In this document: one piece after another, positions 1 to 8,268 of the stretch | Numbering within the stretch: the first letter of the stretch is position 1 | How the letters are laid out: every line of letters begins with the position of its first letter | From: B10-G9 sp964627755 | GTDB lineage: Bacteria; Chloroflexota; Anaerolineae; Anaerolineales; UBA11858 | DNA length: 64,000 nt | Assembly (NCBI GenBank): GCA_964627755.1 | Contig: CAZVIH010000098.1 | Span: forward strand, 1-64,000 | Direction of reading: 5' to 3' | The notes under the pieces: model-generated | The model's input: only the letters and a program-made list of their open reading frames with translations | Databases searched by the model: none | Told to the model about the DNA's origin: nothing | Translations under genes and position numbers: made by a program

Positions 1-4
1 AAAT

Positions 5-1051
5 ATGAACGGAAAAACTGATAGAAAACTGTCATTTTTGGACCGTTTCCTGACGCTGTGGATCTTCCTTGCCATGGCTGTTGGCGTTGGGATTGGTTTT
101 CTTTTTCCTAAGGGTGTAGAAACTTTCAACGCCGTAGTCTCCATCGGAACCACCAACCTCCCTATCGCGATTGGCTTGATTTTGATGATGTATCCTCCCC
201 TTGCGAAAGTGCATTATGACGAGCTGGGCGATGTATTCCGCAATTGGAAAGTGTTGAGTTTATCCCTGATTCAAAATTGGATCATCGGACCAATCTTGAT
301 GTTTGTTTTGGCAATTATTTTCCTGCGCGGATATCCTGAATACATGACCGGTTTGATTCTGATCGGCCTGGCTCGCTGTATCGCCATGGTGATCGTCTGG
401 AACGAATTGGCTCATGGTGATAACGAATACGCCGCAGGGTTAGTTGCCTTTAACAGCATTTTCCAGGTCTTGTTTTACAGCGTTTATGCCTATCTATTCA
501 TTACAGTTCTGCCAACCTGGTTTGGGCTTACCGGCAATATAGTGGATATTACTATCGGTGAGATTGCTAAAAGTGTCTTTTTCTACCTGGGCATCCCCTT
601 CATCGCCGGATTCCTGACCCGCTTCTTCCTGGTTCGGGCCAAGGGTAAGAATTGGTATTATGAAACTTTTGTCCCAAAAATCAGCCCGCTGACATTAATT
701 GCCTTATTATTCACCATCGTAGTAATGTTTTCGCTTAAGGGTGATTTGATCGTAACCATCCCCCTGGATGTAGTCCGCATTGCAATTCCACTGCTGATTT
801 ACTTTGTGATCATGTTCCTGGTTTCCTTCCTGATGGGGAAATCAGTTGGGGCAGACTATTCCAAAACAACCACGCTGGCTTTCACGGCCGCCAGCAACAA
901 CTTTGAATTGGCAATCGCCGTTGCTGTAGCAGTATTTGGCATCAACTCTGGAGCAGCCTTTGCTGCCGTGATTGGCCCGTTGATCGAGGTGCCGGTGATG
1001 ATCGGACTGGTCAATGTGGCTTTCTGGTTCCAGCGGAGGTATTTTAGCTGA
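5..1051 (+). CDS. acr3: Arsenite efflux permease, Acr3 family
   Basis: Predicted inner-membrane exporter of arsenite, 348 residues with about ten hydrophobic segments, the usual length for Acr3. The family-typical segment GLARCIAMVIVWNELA lies at about residues 121-136 and includes the conserved cysteine (Cys125) of the fourth membrane segment that Acr3 transporters need. The charged N-terminal dozen residues precede the first membrane helix, so the ATG at position 5 is a natural start. No arsR or arsC is seen downstream; any partners would lie to the left of the window. The call rests on sequence motifs; antimonite could also be a substrate. Confidence 0.9.
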   Translation: MNGKTDRKLSFLDRFLTLWIFLAMAVGVGIGFLFPKGVETFNAVVSIGTTNLPIAIGLILMMYPPLAKVHYDELGDVFRNWKVLSLSLIQNWIIGPILMFVLAIIFLRGYPEYMTGLILIGLARCIAMVIVWNELAHGDNEYAAGLVAFNSIFQVLFYSVYAYLFITVLPTWFGLTGNIVDITIGEIAKSVFFYLGIPFIAGFLTRFFLVRAKGKNWYYETFVPKISPLTLIALLFTIVVMFSLKGDLIVTIPLDVVRIAIPLLIYFVIMFLVSFLMGKSVGADYSKTTTLAFTAASNNFELAIAVAVAVFGINSGAAFAAVIGPLIEVPVMIGLVNVAFWFQRRYFS

Positions 1052-1145
1052 GAAAGATTGACGTTTTCGGGTTTTTCCCTAAAGCGGCAGATATATTGCT
1101 TTCATCATGAATTGACATCGACGAGGAACAAGACCGGGGCAATTT

Positions 1146-1187
1146 TGTCCATCCTCTCGATGGAGTTAACTCGAGAGTGTCCATTCT
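1146..1187. repeat. Short partial copy of the dispersed intergenic repeat
   Basis: The 276-base spacer 1052-1327 between converging genes contains no gene. Bases 1146-1187 carry a TCCATCCTCTCGATGGAGTT segment followed by a GTGTCCATT block. The same order of blocks occurs in the better-preserved repeat copies near 43340 and 48450. It looks like a degenerate partial copy. No clear terminator was seen here. Confidence 0.4.
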
Positions 1188-1327
1188 AAAACTATCAGAA
1201 GCGCCTTATTAAGATAAAATTCATGAGTAAGGCTGCAGGGAATATCAAGCAGATAATCTCTCTGCCGGATCTGATGATCAGGTAATATTCTTTCTAATTC
1301 ACGGTTCTATCTTTGGCCTAACTTTTT

Positions 1328-2647
1328 TTATTTTCCTTGTTCTGCCATCTCAACCGCCTGGTTAAAGATATGCAGACCTTCATCTATTTCACTTTTTGTT
1401 ATAGACAAAGGGGGAGCGAAACGGATTGTGCTCTTACCGCAGCCCAGCGAAACCATTCCATGCTCAAATGACAATCTCTCTACCCGGTCTCTTATTTCAG
1501 CATCAGGTTCTTTTGATATCTGATCTTTCACAAAATCAACACCAAGCATTAAACCAATTCCCCTAACCTGGCCAATACTGTTATGGCTGGATTTAATTTC
1601 TTCCAGTGCACCTATCATATATTGACCCATTTCTTCCGTATTCTTCAGGTATTCCTTTTCTATCAAATCTATCGTTGCAATCGCTGCAGCACACGCTACA
1701 GGATTTCCGCCGTAGGTATTACCATGAGCTCCTTTTGGCCAGGTCATAATACTCTTTTTTGCTATTATTGCCCCTAGCGGAATACCTGACGCAATGCCTT
1801 TTGCAGTTATGATAATATCTGGTATTACATCAAAATGTTCGATCGCCCACCACTTCCCGGTCCTTCCCATACCAGATTGAACTTCATCGGCAATCAGTAA
1901 TATCCCGTGTTTATCGCACAGTTTCCTTAAAGCAGGGAAGAAGCCTTCAGCTGGCACAATATACCCACCTTCTCCCTGAATCGGTTCAACTAAGATTCCA
2001 GCGATGTCCTCTGCCGGGAGTACCTTTCCGATCAATTGTTCCTCTATATAACGAACAACGGTTTCGCCGTAAGGTTCACCATCTTTTGAATTTAATATTT
2101 TTCTGAATGGATCAGGATAAGGGGCATGAACTACCCCATTCATCATGGGGAAAAAACCATGGCGATAAACCGCTTTGCTAGCGGTAAAAGCCAGGGAGCC
2201 ATACGTTCTTCCATGAAATCCTCCCAAAAATCCGATAAATTGGGATCGACCTGTATGGAATCTGGCAAGCTTAATAGCAGCCTCTACACTTTCAGTGCCT
2301 GAATTAGTCATAAAGGAAGCAGATTCTTCGTCAAATGGCGCAATATTATCGAGCCTTTTTGCCAGCTCTACCCATAATGGATGGTAGAAATCCGAAGAGA
2401 TATGTAAAAACTTTTCCGCCTGCTCTTTGATCGCCTTAACCACAACAGGATTACTGTGTCCTGTCGCTGTTACTGCAATTCCAGCCGCAAAATCGAGAAA
2501 ACGGTTGCCGTCCACATCCCATACTTCTGTCCCTTTTCCATGATCCATCACAAAAGGATAAGCTCTTGGATACGATTTTGAGATAAACTTACTATCTTCA
2601 GAGACGATCTTTTTTGCTTTGGGTCCTGGCACATTCAATCTTTCCAT
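1328..2647 (-). CDS. Class III PLP aminotransferase (GABA / acetylornithine aminotransferase-like)
   Basis: PLP-dependent transaminase of 439 residues, the typical length of the 4-aminobutyrate/ornithine group. The cofactor signature is present: NSGTESVEAAIKLAR at about 115-129 (phosphate binding), Asp254 in LIADEVQSG, and the Schiff-base Lys283 in TAKGIASG. It probably moves an omega-amino group of an amino acid such as GABA, beta-alanine or ornithine to a 2-oxo acid; the exact substrate cannot be read from sequence. The start is supported by an AAAGGAG ribosome site just upstream. It is transcribed away from the C45-family gene. A second, distinct class III aminotransferase lies at 18499-19842. 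Confidence 0.88.
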   Translation of the reverse strand: MERLNVPGPKAKKIVSEDSKFISKSYPRAYPFVMDHGKGTEVWDVDGNRFLDFAAGIAVTATGHSNPVVVKAIKEQAEKFLHISSDFYHPLWVELAKRLDNIAPFDEESASFMTNSGTESVEAAIKLARFHTGRSQFIGFLGGFHGRTYGSLAFTASKAVYRHGFFPMMNGVVHAPYPDPFRKILNSKDGEPYGETVVRYIEEQLIGKVLPAEDIAGILVEPIQGEGGYIVPAEGFFPALRKLCDKHGILLIADEVQSGMGRTGKWWAIEHFDVIPDIIITAKGIASGIPLGAIIAKKSIMTWPKGAHGNTYGGNPVACAAAIATIDLIEKEYLKNTEEMGQYMIGALEEIKSSHNSIGQVRGIGLMLGVDFVKDQISKEPDAEIRDRVERLSFEHGMVSLGCGKSTIRFAPPLSITKSEIDEGLHIFNQAVEMAEQGK

Positions 2648-2996
2648 TAACTGCTCCTTTGAATCGTCCCGATTTTCTCTAAATACTTCTTGTTGTTTCC
2701 CTGAGAGCGTGGATTATTATAACACGATGAGTTTTTATCATCCCCTATGGAAAAGTTCATAACCAAAAAAAATATTTAGTATATAATCACGCTATGAATC
2801 AGTATCATTCTTTTGATCTCCAGATTGTGAACGTACTGTCTGAAGCAAATAGTTTACCCAGACATCGAGAGATTAGATAATCGGTCTATCGTTTTATAAA
2901 AACCCGGAATGTGGTCATCCACTTGATTGAAATACTTATAAAGGCAATCAAGACCAGCACCCCCTCCCGATTTCAAAGCAAGGAGGCTTGATAGAT
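2648..2996. other. Divergent intergenic region between the aminotransferase and the C45 gene
   Basis: About 350 bases upstream of two divergent genes, so both promoters should lie here. A TATAAT hexamer is at 2782-2787 on the plus strand, but no good -35 box sits at 17 bases. A 28-codon open frame (2794-2880) just after it has no ribosome site and no recognisable similarity, so I do not call it a gene. The ribosome site AGGAGG at 2981-2986 serves the C45 gene. Confidence 0.4.
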
Positions 2997-4085
2997 ATGG
3001 ATGTTCCTAACCAGAACCAGATACCTGTTATCAAAGCCAGCGGATCCTACCATGATATTGGGATAGTAATAGGCCGAACGATGAAGGACCATATCGCTGC
3101 AATCCTGGCAAAAGCCCGAAAAGACCTCCCACCGAATATTCTATGGAAAGATATACTCCATCAAAGCAAACTCTATCTGACTCACAGCCAAGCGGTTTAC
3201 CCGCAGTACATCCAAGAATTGGCAGGGATTGCTGATGGCGCCGATTTGCCATTTGAAGATTTATTTGCTTTGATGTGCGAGGAACTGTGGGATTCGCATA
3301 TCTGGAAGTTTGGAACCCACCGTCCCTTGAAAGGTTGCACCGATCTGGTTGCCCGCGGCAGGGCGACAATGGATGGCTCCACCTTATTGGCACATACCAA
3401 TGACGAACAACCCGGCCATGAAAACCATCTGGTGATTCTGAAAATCCAGGCAGAGGATGAACCGGAATTCTTGGGTGTATCTTACGGAGGCGCGGAGATA
3501 AGCTCCGGATATAACGCGGCCGGTATTGGCATTACCGGTAATCAGGTGGACAGCAATGACTGCCGCCCCGGGGTCCCTCGTTTGCTGATGGTGCGCGCCA
3601 TTCTGGCAGCCCGCCGACTAGGAGAAGCTCTGGCAGTGTGCACACTTCCAGGTCGGGCATCCAATTACAACAATATCATTTCAGATACCTCCGGTGAGGT
3701 CTTCAGCATGGAGGGATCGGCTTCCGAATGCGAGGCGATATATATCGAAGAAGATATCCTCGCTCACGCCAACCATTATGTCAGTCCACCTATGCGTAAA
3801 TTTATAGCAGACCGGCATGAAATTGCCAATTCGCTGGTCCGGCATAACCGGGCCATGCGCTTGCTTCGGGAAAATTACGGACAGATCTCACCTCTCAAGA
3901 TGATGGAATTTCTTACTGACCATACCAATTATCCGGCCTCAATCTGCATGCATGGAATCAAATCAATTACTGCTTATAGTATTATCATCCAGTTAAATGA
4001 ACTTCGCTGCTGGATAGGAAAAGGCAGACCTTGTGAGACAACCTATACTGAATATAAGCTAGCACCCTGGATCTCAGCCCAATAA
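2997..4085 (+). CDS. C45-family acyltransferase/hydrolase (isopenicillin-N acyltransferase-like)
   Basis: Ntn-hydrolase fold protein of 362 residues. Members of this family self-cleave before a cysteine that becomes the N-terminal nucleophile; here the candidate is Cys114 in KGCTDLVARG, followed by the DGSTLLAHTND strand typical of the family. Known members hydrolyse or transfer acyl groups on amides such as penicillins or acylated amino acids; the substrate here is unknown. I chose the ATG at 2997, ten bases after AGGAGG; a TTG at 2988 is in frame but only one base from that site. It sits beside amino-acid catabolic genes, which fits a role in deacylating an amino compound. Confidence 0.75.
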   Translation: MDVPNQNQIPVIKASGSYHDIGIVIGRTMKDHIAAILAKARKDLPPNILWKDILHQSKLYLTHSQAVYPQYIQELAGIADGADLPFEDLFALMCEELWDSHIWKFGTHRPLKGCTDLVARGRATMDGSTLLAHTNDEQPGHENHLVILKIQAEDEPEFLGVSYGGAEISSGYNAAGIGITGNQVDSNDCRPGVPRLLMVRAILAARRLGEALAVCTLPGRASNYNNIISDTSGEVFSMEGSASECEAIYIEEDILAHANHYVSPPMRKFIADRHEIANSLVRHNRAMRLLRENYGQISPLKMMEFLTDHTNYPASICMHGIKSITAYSIIIQLNELRCWIGKGRPCETTYTEYKLAPWISAQ

Positions 4086-4499
4086 CACACTAATAAATTT
4101 ATTGTTATGCCAACACTGATTAAAAGTTTGTAACTAGTTTCACAGGCAAGACTTCGTGAAACATGATTGACTTCTCGAAAGTTAATAGGATAAGGGACAT
4201 TGCATCGCTGGATGACAATTTTCATAAAAGTCCCGAGTTAATCTATTTGGCAGTAAATATAACAAGGCAAATCAAGGATCAGTATCATCCATCTTGCTAT
4301 ACAAGAAAACCTATCCTTAGGAATCCCCCTGATCTGTCAATAGACCAGATAGAAATATCCAAAGTTAAGGGGCAGGTGGTTGAAGATTATATCCCACTCA
4401 CCAATAGGTTATGGTGGACTCATTTTTTTTACATTGATACTATAAACTGATCTAATTTGTTACAATACATCATATCCAATATCAAAGCAGGAGCATACC
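4086..4499. other. Intergenic region before the corrinoid operon
   Basis: A 414-base spacer. A 95-codon frame at 4163-4450 has no ribosome site, a biased composition and no recognisable domain, so it is not called. The right end carries the probable promoter of the methyltransferase operon, described separately. Confidence 0.4.
4428..4456 (+). promoter_or_regulatory. Candidate promoter of the corrinoid/methyltransferase operon
   Basis: TTTACA (4428-4433) and TCTAAT (4451-4456) are separated by 17 bases, each one mismatch from consensus. Transcription would start near 4463, giving a short leader before the GCAGGAG ribosome site and the ATG at 4500. Confidence 0.4.
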
Positions 4500-5150
4500 A
4501 TGACTGATCAGATATTCAAAAAAATGGCACAGAGCATTATCGATGGGGAATCTGAGATTGCCGTTGAACTGGCAATAAAAGCTTTAGCAGAGGGAATGGA
4601 TCCCCTGGATGCCATTAACAAGGGTTTTGTGCTGGGTGTTGAGCATGTCGGAAATATGTTCAGCTGCGGCGATGCCTTCCTTCCGGAACTGGTCATGGCG
4701 GGAGAAGCCATGAAGGCTGCAGTTAGCGTTTTGGAGCCCGAAATGGCCAAACAAGGTACCGAGCGTAAAAGCCTTGGGACTGTCGTCTTGGGCACCATCG
4801 AAGGCGATATCCATGATATCGGAAAAACCCTGGTTGGAACCATGTTATCAACTGCTGGCTTTAAAGTCTTCGACCTTGGCGTGGATGTTCCTATCATGAC
4901 CCTGGTGGAAAAAGCCCGCCAGGAAAACGCTGATATTATCGGGATCAGCTCCCTGCTCACTACAACAATGGTTAAACAGCGGGATGTCATTGAAGCCCTG
5001 GATGACCTGGGTCTGCGGGGCAAGGTCAAGGTGCTGGTTGGCGGCGCTCCTGTTACCAGGAGCTGGGCAGAAGAAATTGGGGCAGATGGGTACAGCGAAG
5101 ATGCAGTTGGCGCAGTGGAAGTTGCCAAAGAAATCCTTCAGGCAGACTGA
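4500..5150 (+). CDS. Corrinoid (B12-binding) methyl-carrier protein, MtbC/MttC type
   Basis: Cytoplasmic methyl carrier of 216 residues. It has the two-domain layout of methylamine corrinoid proteins: an N-terminal helical cap (about 1-90) and a Rossmann-type cobalamin domain. The cobalt-ligand motif D-x-H-x-x-G is present as Asp103, His105 and Gly108, followed by the ISSLLTTT and VGGAPVT segments that contact the nucleotide tail. It should accept a methyl group from the adjacent MttB-family enzymes and pass it to a second methyltransferase acting on tetrahydrofolate; no such second enzyme or RamA-type activase is seen in the window. It is the first gene of the operon, 25 bases before the first methyltransferase. 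Confidence 0.92.
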   Translation: MTDQIFKKMAQSIIDGESEIAVELAIKALAEGMDPLDAINKGFVLGVEHVGNMFSCGDAFLPELVMAGEAMKAAVSVLEPEMAKQGTERKSLGTVVLGTIEGDIHDIGKTLVGTMLSTAGFKVFDLGVDVPIMTLVEKARQENADIIGISSLLTTTMVKQRDVIEALDDLGLRGKVKVLVGGAPVTRSWAEEIGADGYSEDAVGAVEVAKEILQAD

Positions 5151-5175
5151 AATCTTAGACATAAAAAGAGAATCC

Positions 5176-6636
5176 ATGCAACCACAACTAAGAATCCTGG
5201 CACCAGAATTAGTTCCCCAAATCATCGATGAGGCTTTCCAGCTGCTGCTCAAACCTGGAATAAAGGTCCAGCGGGAAGAAGCTCGCGACCTGCTGGCTGG
5301 AGCAGGTGCCCGGGTGGACAAAGATCACGAGGTTGTCCAGATCCCGGAAAAATTGGCTCGCGAAGCGTTAGAAACCGTTCCAAGGGATTTTTTCCTATTT
5401 GATAAATTAGGTCAGCCAGCAGTACATTACGGTGGTGATGATGTCCATTTTGATCCTGGATCTTCCGGGGTAAATGTGCTTGATGCCGATACAGGACAGC
5501 ACCGTCCAGCCACCAGCTCAGATTTGATCAAAGTCATCAAGATCACAGAATCGCTTTGCCAGTACGACGCGCAATCCACTGCCCTGGTATGCAGTGAAAT
5601 TCCTAAAGAGATAGGCGACCTCTACCGCCTGTACCTTGTGCTTCTGTACTCAAATAAACCGGTGGTTACCGGGGCGTTCTCGATCCAAACAACCAGTTCC
5701 ATGATTGAAATGCTGTCTGTCTTTGCCGGAGGGCTGGATGCCCTTGCCAAAAAACCGACTGCGATTTTTGATGTCTGCCCTTCGCCTCCCCTGATCTGGA
5801 GCAGTTTTGGCTCTCAGAACCTGATCGACCTGGCCCGGGCTGCTATCCCCGCCCAGATCGTCTCCATGCCCCTCGCTGGTGCTGCTGCCCCTGTCACTTT
5901 ACTGGGTTCAGTCGTCCAGCACGCCGCTGAATGTATCAGCGGTATGACGATCCACCAGCTGGCCCAGCCCGGCTCTCCAATTGTCTGGGGAGGTGCTCCA
6001 GCAATCATGGACATGCGCCAGGGCACTACTCCTATGGGTGCGGTTGAAACTGCCATGTTGGATGCTGCCTATGCGCAAGTTGGTAAATCTTTTGGATTTC
6101 CTACCCACGGATATTTGGGCGCCAGCGATGCCAAGATCGTTGATTACCAGGCCGGGATGGAAAGCAGCACTACCGCAATGATTGGCGCTTTAGCCGGGAT
6201 CAACATGATCTCCGGCGCTGGTATGCTGGACTTTTTAGCCTGCCTGAGCCCCGAAAAATTAATCATTGACGCCGAAGCGATCGGGATGGCAAAACGAATG
6301 CTCCAGGGCATGCTGGTTCACACAACACCCCTGGCTGCAAATATGTATGATGAGATTAATTTCAAGGGGGATTTCCTGAAACAGCGTCTTACCCGACAAT
6401 TGGTCAAAGAAGAACAGTATCTACCTTCCGCAGTTATTGATCGCGGTTCGATCCGCACCTGGCAGCAGTTGGGCAGCACCACTGCGATGGATCGGGCCAA
6501 AACGAGATTGAAAGATCTATTAAAATCCTACCAGCCCCCGGATCTGCCGGCAGACCAGGTCGCTGAACTCCAAACCATGGTGGCCAGACTGGCATCAGCT
6601 GCCGGGTTGGAAAAACTGCCGCCCCTCGGAGATTGA
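5176..6636 (+). CDS. MttB-family corrinoid methyltransferase, non-pyrrolysine (first copy)
   Basis: Member of the trimethylamine:corrinoid methyltransferase superfamily (COG5598), 486 residues from the ATG at 5176; the frame is open further upstream but overlaps the corrinoid gene. The frame has no internal amber codon, so it lacks the pyrrolysine of true MttB. Characterised relatives of this kind demethylate quaternary amines such as glycine betaine (MtgB), proline betaine (MtpB), carnitine (MtcB) or gamma-butyrobetaine (MtyB). The TIM-barrel glycine-rich strands GMTIHQLAQPGSPIVWGG and the later ALAGINMISGAG stretch are typical. It is probably paired with the preceding corrinoid protein. The substrate is not deducible. 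Confidence 0.87.
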   Translation: MQPQLRILAPELVPQIIDEAFQLLLKPGIKVQREEARDLLAGAGARVDKDHEVVQIPEKLAREALETVPRDFFLFDKLGQPAVHYGGDDVHFDPGSSGVNVLDADTGQHRPATSSDLIKVIKITESLCQYDAQSTALVCSEIPKEIGDLYRLYLVLLYSNKPVVTGAFSIQTTSSMIEMLSVFAGGLDALAKKPTAIFDVCPSPPLIWSSFGSQNLIDLARAAIPAQIVSMPLAGAAAPVTLLGSVVQHAAECISGMTIHQLAQPGSPIVWGGAPAIMDMRQGTTPMGAVETAMLDAAYAQVGKSFGFPTHGYLGASDAKIVDYQAGMESSTTAMIGALAGINMISGAGMLDFLACLSPEKLIIDAEAIGMAKRMLQGMLVHTTPLAANMYDEINFKGDFLKQRLTRQLVKEEQYLPSAVIDRGSIRTWQQLGSTTAMDRAKTRLKDLLKSYQPPDLPADQVAELQTMVARLASAAGLEKLPPLGD

Positions 6637-6687
6637 GGTTTTATTTTTCGATTTCATAATCCGAATAATTATTATGGAGATCAAAAA

Positions 6688-8103
6688 ATGAATCCATGGA
6701 AAATTATCACTGACCAGGAAGTTAAAGCCATCCACCAGGCAACTCTACAGGTCTTGAACGAGGTCGGTATCATCCTCGATCACCCCCAAATACGTGAGCG
6801 GCTGCTGGATGCTGGCGGGTCCGAAAGTAACGGCAGGGTGCAGATACCTCCCGAACTGGTTGAGAAATCCATCCAAAGCAGCACTAAAAAGGTCACTACC
6901 CGCGGCCGGGATGGAAATGTGGTCACCCTCGGTGATGGATCACTTCACTGGCACAATTTAGGCGGCGCCAGGGATGTCTATGACCCGGTCAGCGGAACGA
7001 TCCGCCGGGCAACCATCCAGGATGTAAAGGATGCCACCCGCCTGTTAGACGCCCTCGATCAAGCCACAACGATTACACCATTCTTTACACCGATTGATGT
7101 GCCGGGTGAATTGATGTCCCTGGCGATGTACCGTTACGCCCTGCCAAACACAACCAAACCCCTCCAAGGACCGGGAGTGCAAACTGCCAGGGAAGTAAAA
7201 TTCTCTGTCGATATGGCCGAGTTGATCGGCCCTGCATCTGAGGTGCTGACCATGAGCGTCTCACCTGTCAGCCCATTAACCTTTCCAACGGAACTGGTTG
7301 AATCGATGTCTGAAATCGCCAAATATGGCATCCCTTTTGGACCTTTACCTTGCCCGACAGCAGGTACAACCGCCCCCATGTCGCTCGCAGGATCTTTAAC
7401 CCAGCAGAATGCCGAAGTATTGGCTTCCGTTGTCATCGCCCAAATGGTCAATCCGGGTTTGCCCATCATCTACTGTGGGCGTTTGGCTATGATGGAACCC
7501 CGTACAGGTATTTCAATCTGGGGTGGTGTAGAAATGGGAATGGCTTCTGCAGCCACTGTCCAGATCGGACATTCCTATGGTTTCCCTGTAAATGTATATG
7601 GCTTTTCCACCAATTCGCATTCCCTGGAACTCCAGAATGGATTTGAGCGGTCGCTGAATTCTCTCATTCCTGCCCTGGCCGGCGCCGATGAACTTTCCGG
7701 AATCGGGGAGATGGCCGCAGGTATAACCGGTTCATACGCACAGATGGTTGTAGATAACGATATTGCCGCCAGCGTCCGTCGTGTGCTCCGGGGCTTCGAT
7801 GTCAATCAAGATTCCCTAGCTGTAAATGTGATTAAAAACGCTATGGATAACCAGCATAATTTTATGGGCCAGCGTCATACCATCAATTACTTGCGCGGTG
7901 ATGAACTGCACTACGAAACCCTTGGCGTGCGCCGCTCTTTTGAGGAGTGGGAAAAATCTGGCCGGGTGGGTCTGGCGGAAAATGCCCAGACGAAAGCAGA
8001 ACTTATCCTGGCAGAACATCTGGTTGATCCCCTCGAACAAGCTCAGGAAAGGGAATTGGAAAGAATCATTCAAGCAGCTGAATCCGAACTGGTAAAAAAC
8101 TAA
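6688..8103 (+). CDS. MttB-family corrinoid methyltransferase, non-pyrrolysine (second copy)
   Basis: Second superfamily member, 471 residues, clearly divergent from its upstream neighbour but colinear with it (for example VIAQMVNPGLPIIYCGR corresponds to the first copy's TIHQLAQPGSPIVWGG). No in-frame amber codon. A GGAG ribosome site precedes the ATG at 6688, 51 bases after the first copy. Two different methyltransferases sharing one corrinoid protein suggests either two substrates or successive demethylations; this is inference. The next gene encodes the binding protein of a peptide-type importer. Confidence 0.87.
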   Translation: MNPWKIITDQEVKAIHQATLQVLNEVGIILDHPQIRERLLDAGGSESNGRVQIPPELVEKSIQSSTKKVTTRGRDGNVVTLGDGSLHWHNLGGARDVYDPVSGTIRRATIQDVKDATRLLDALDQATTITPFFTPIDVPGELMSLAMYRYALPNTTKPLQGPGVQTAREVKFSVDMAELIGPASEVLTMSVSPVSPLTFPTELVESMSEIAKYGIPFGPLPCPTAGTTAPMSLAGSLTQQNAEVLASVVIAQMVNPGLPIIYCGRLAMMEPRTGISIWGGVEMGMASAATVQIGHSYGFPVNVYGFSTNSHSLELQNGFERSLNSLIPALAGADELSGIGEMAAGITGSYAQMVVDNDIAASVRRVLRGFDVNQDSLAVNVIKNAMDNQHNFMGQRHTINYLRGDELHYETLGVRRSFEEWEKSGRVGLAENAQTKAELILAEHLVDPLEQAQERELERIIQAAESELVKN

Positions 8104-8268
8104 AGGCACTGCCAACTCTATTCTCTGGTATAAATTAATATATTAAAGTGTCTTGAATTAATTCCGCAGACTACGCAAGGAGGTGCCACAATCTAGATAC
8201 GATCTTCTTATTCCCCCAGATCCATTTACCCGGGCTCTCCCGCCCCAGAATGTTAAGGAGGAGAAAAT
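8104..8268. other. Leader of the binding-protein gene
   Basis: A 165-base spacer ending in a strong ribosome site (AAGGAGGAGAAAAT) directly before the ATG at 8269, fitting the high expression usual for binding proteins. AT-rich segments near 8129-8146 could hold a -10 box, but no convincing -35 was found, so a separate promoter is only possible. Confidence 0.35.

Noticed and set aside
4163..4450. 95-codon frame before the corrinoid gene
   Set aside because: No ribosome site or domain, and the promoter of the next operon overlaps its end.
4508..5128. 206-codon minus-strand frame opposite the corrinoid gene
   Set aside because: It is the antisense of a confidently identified gene, is Ser/Thr-rich as expected of a shadow frame, and has no ribosome site.
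5176..8103. Possible pyrrolysine (amber) codons in the MttB-like genes
   Set aside because: Both frames are open throughout without an in-frame TAG, so they belong to the non-pyrrolysine branch.
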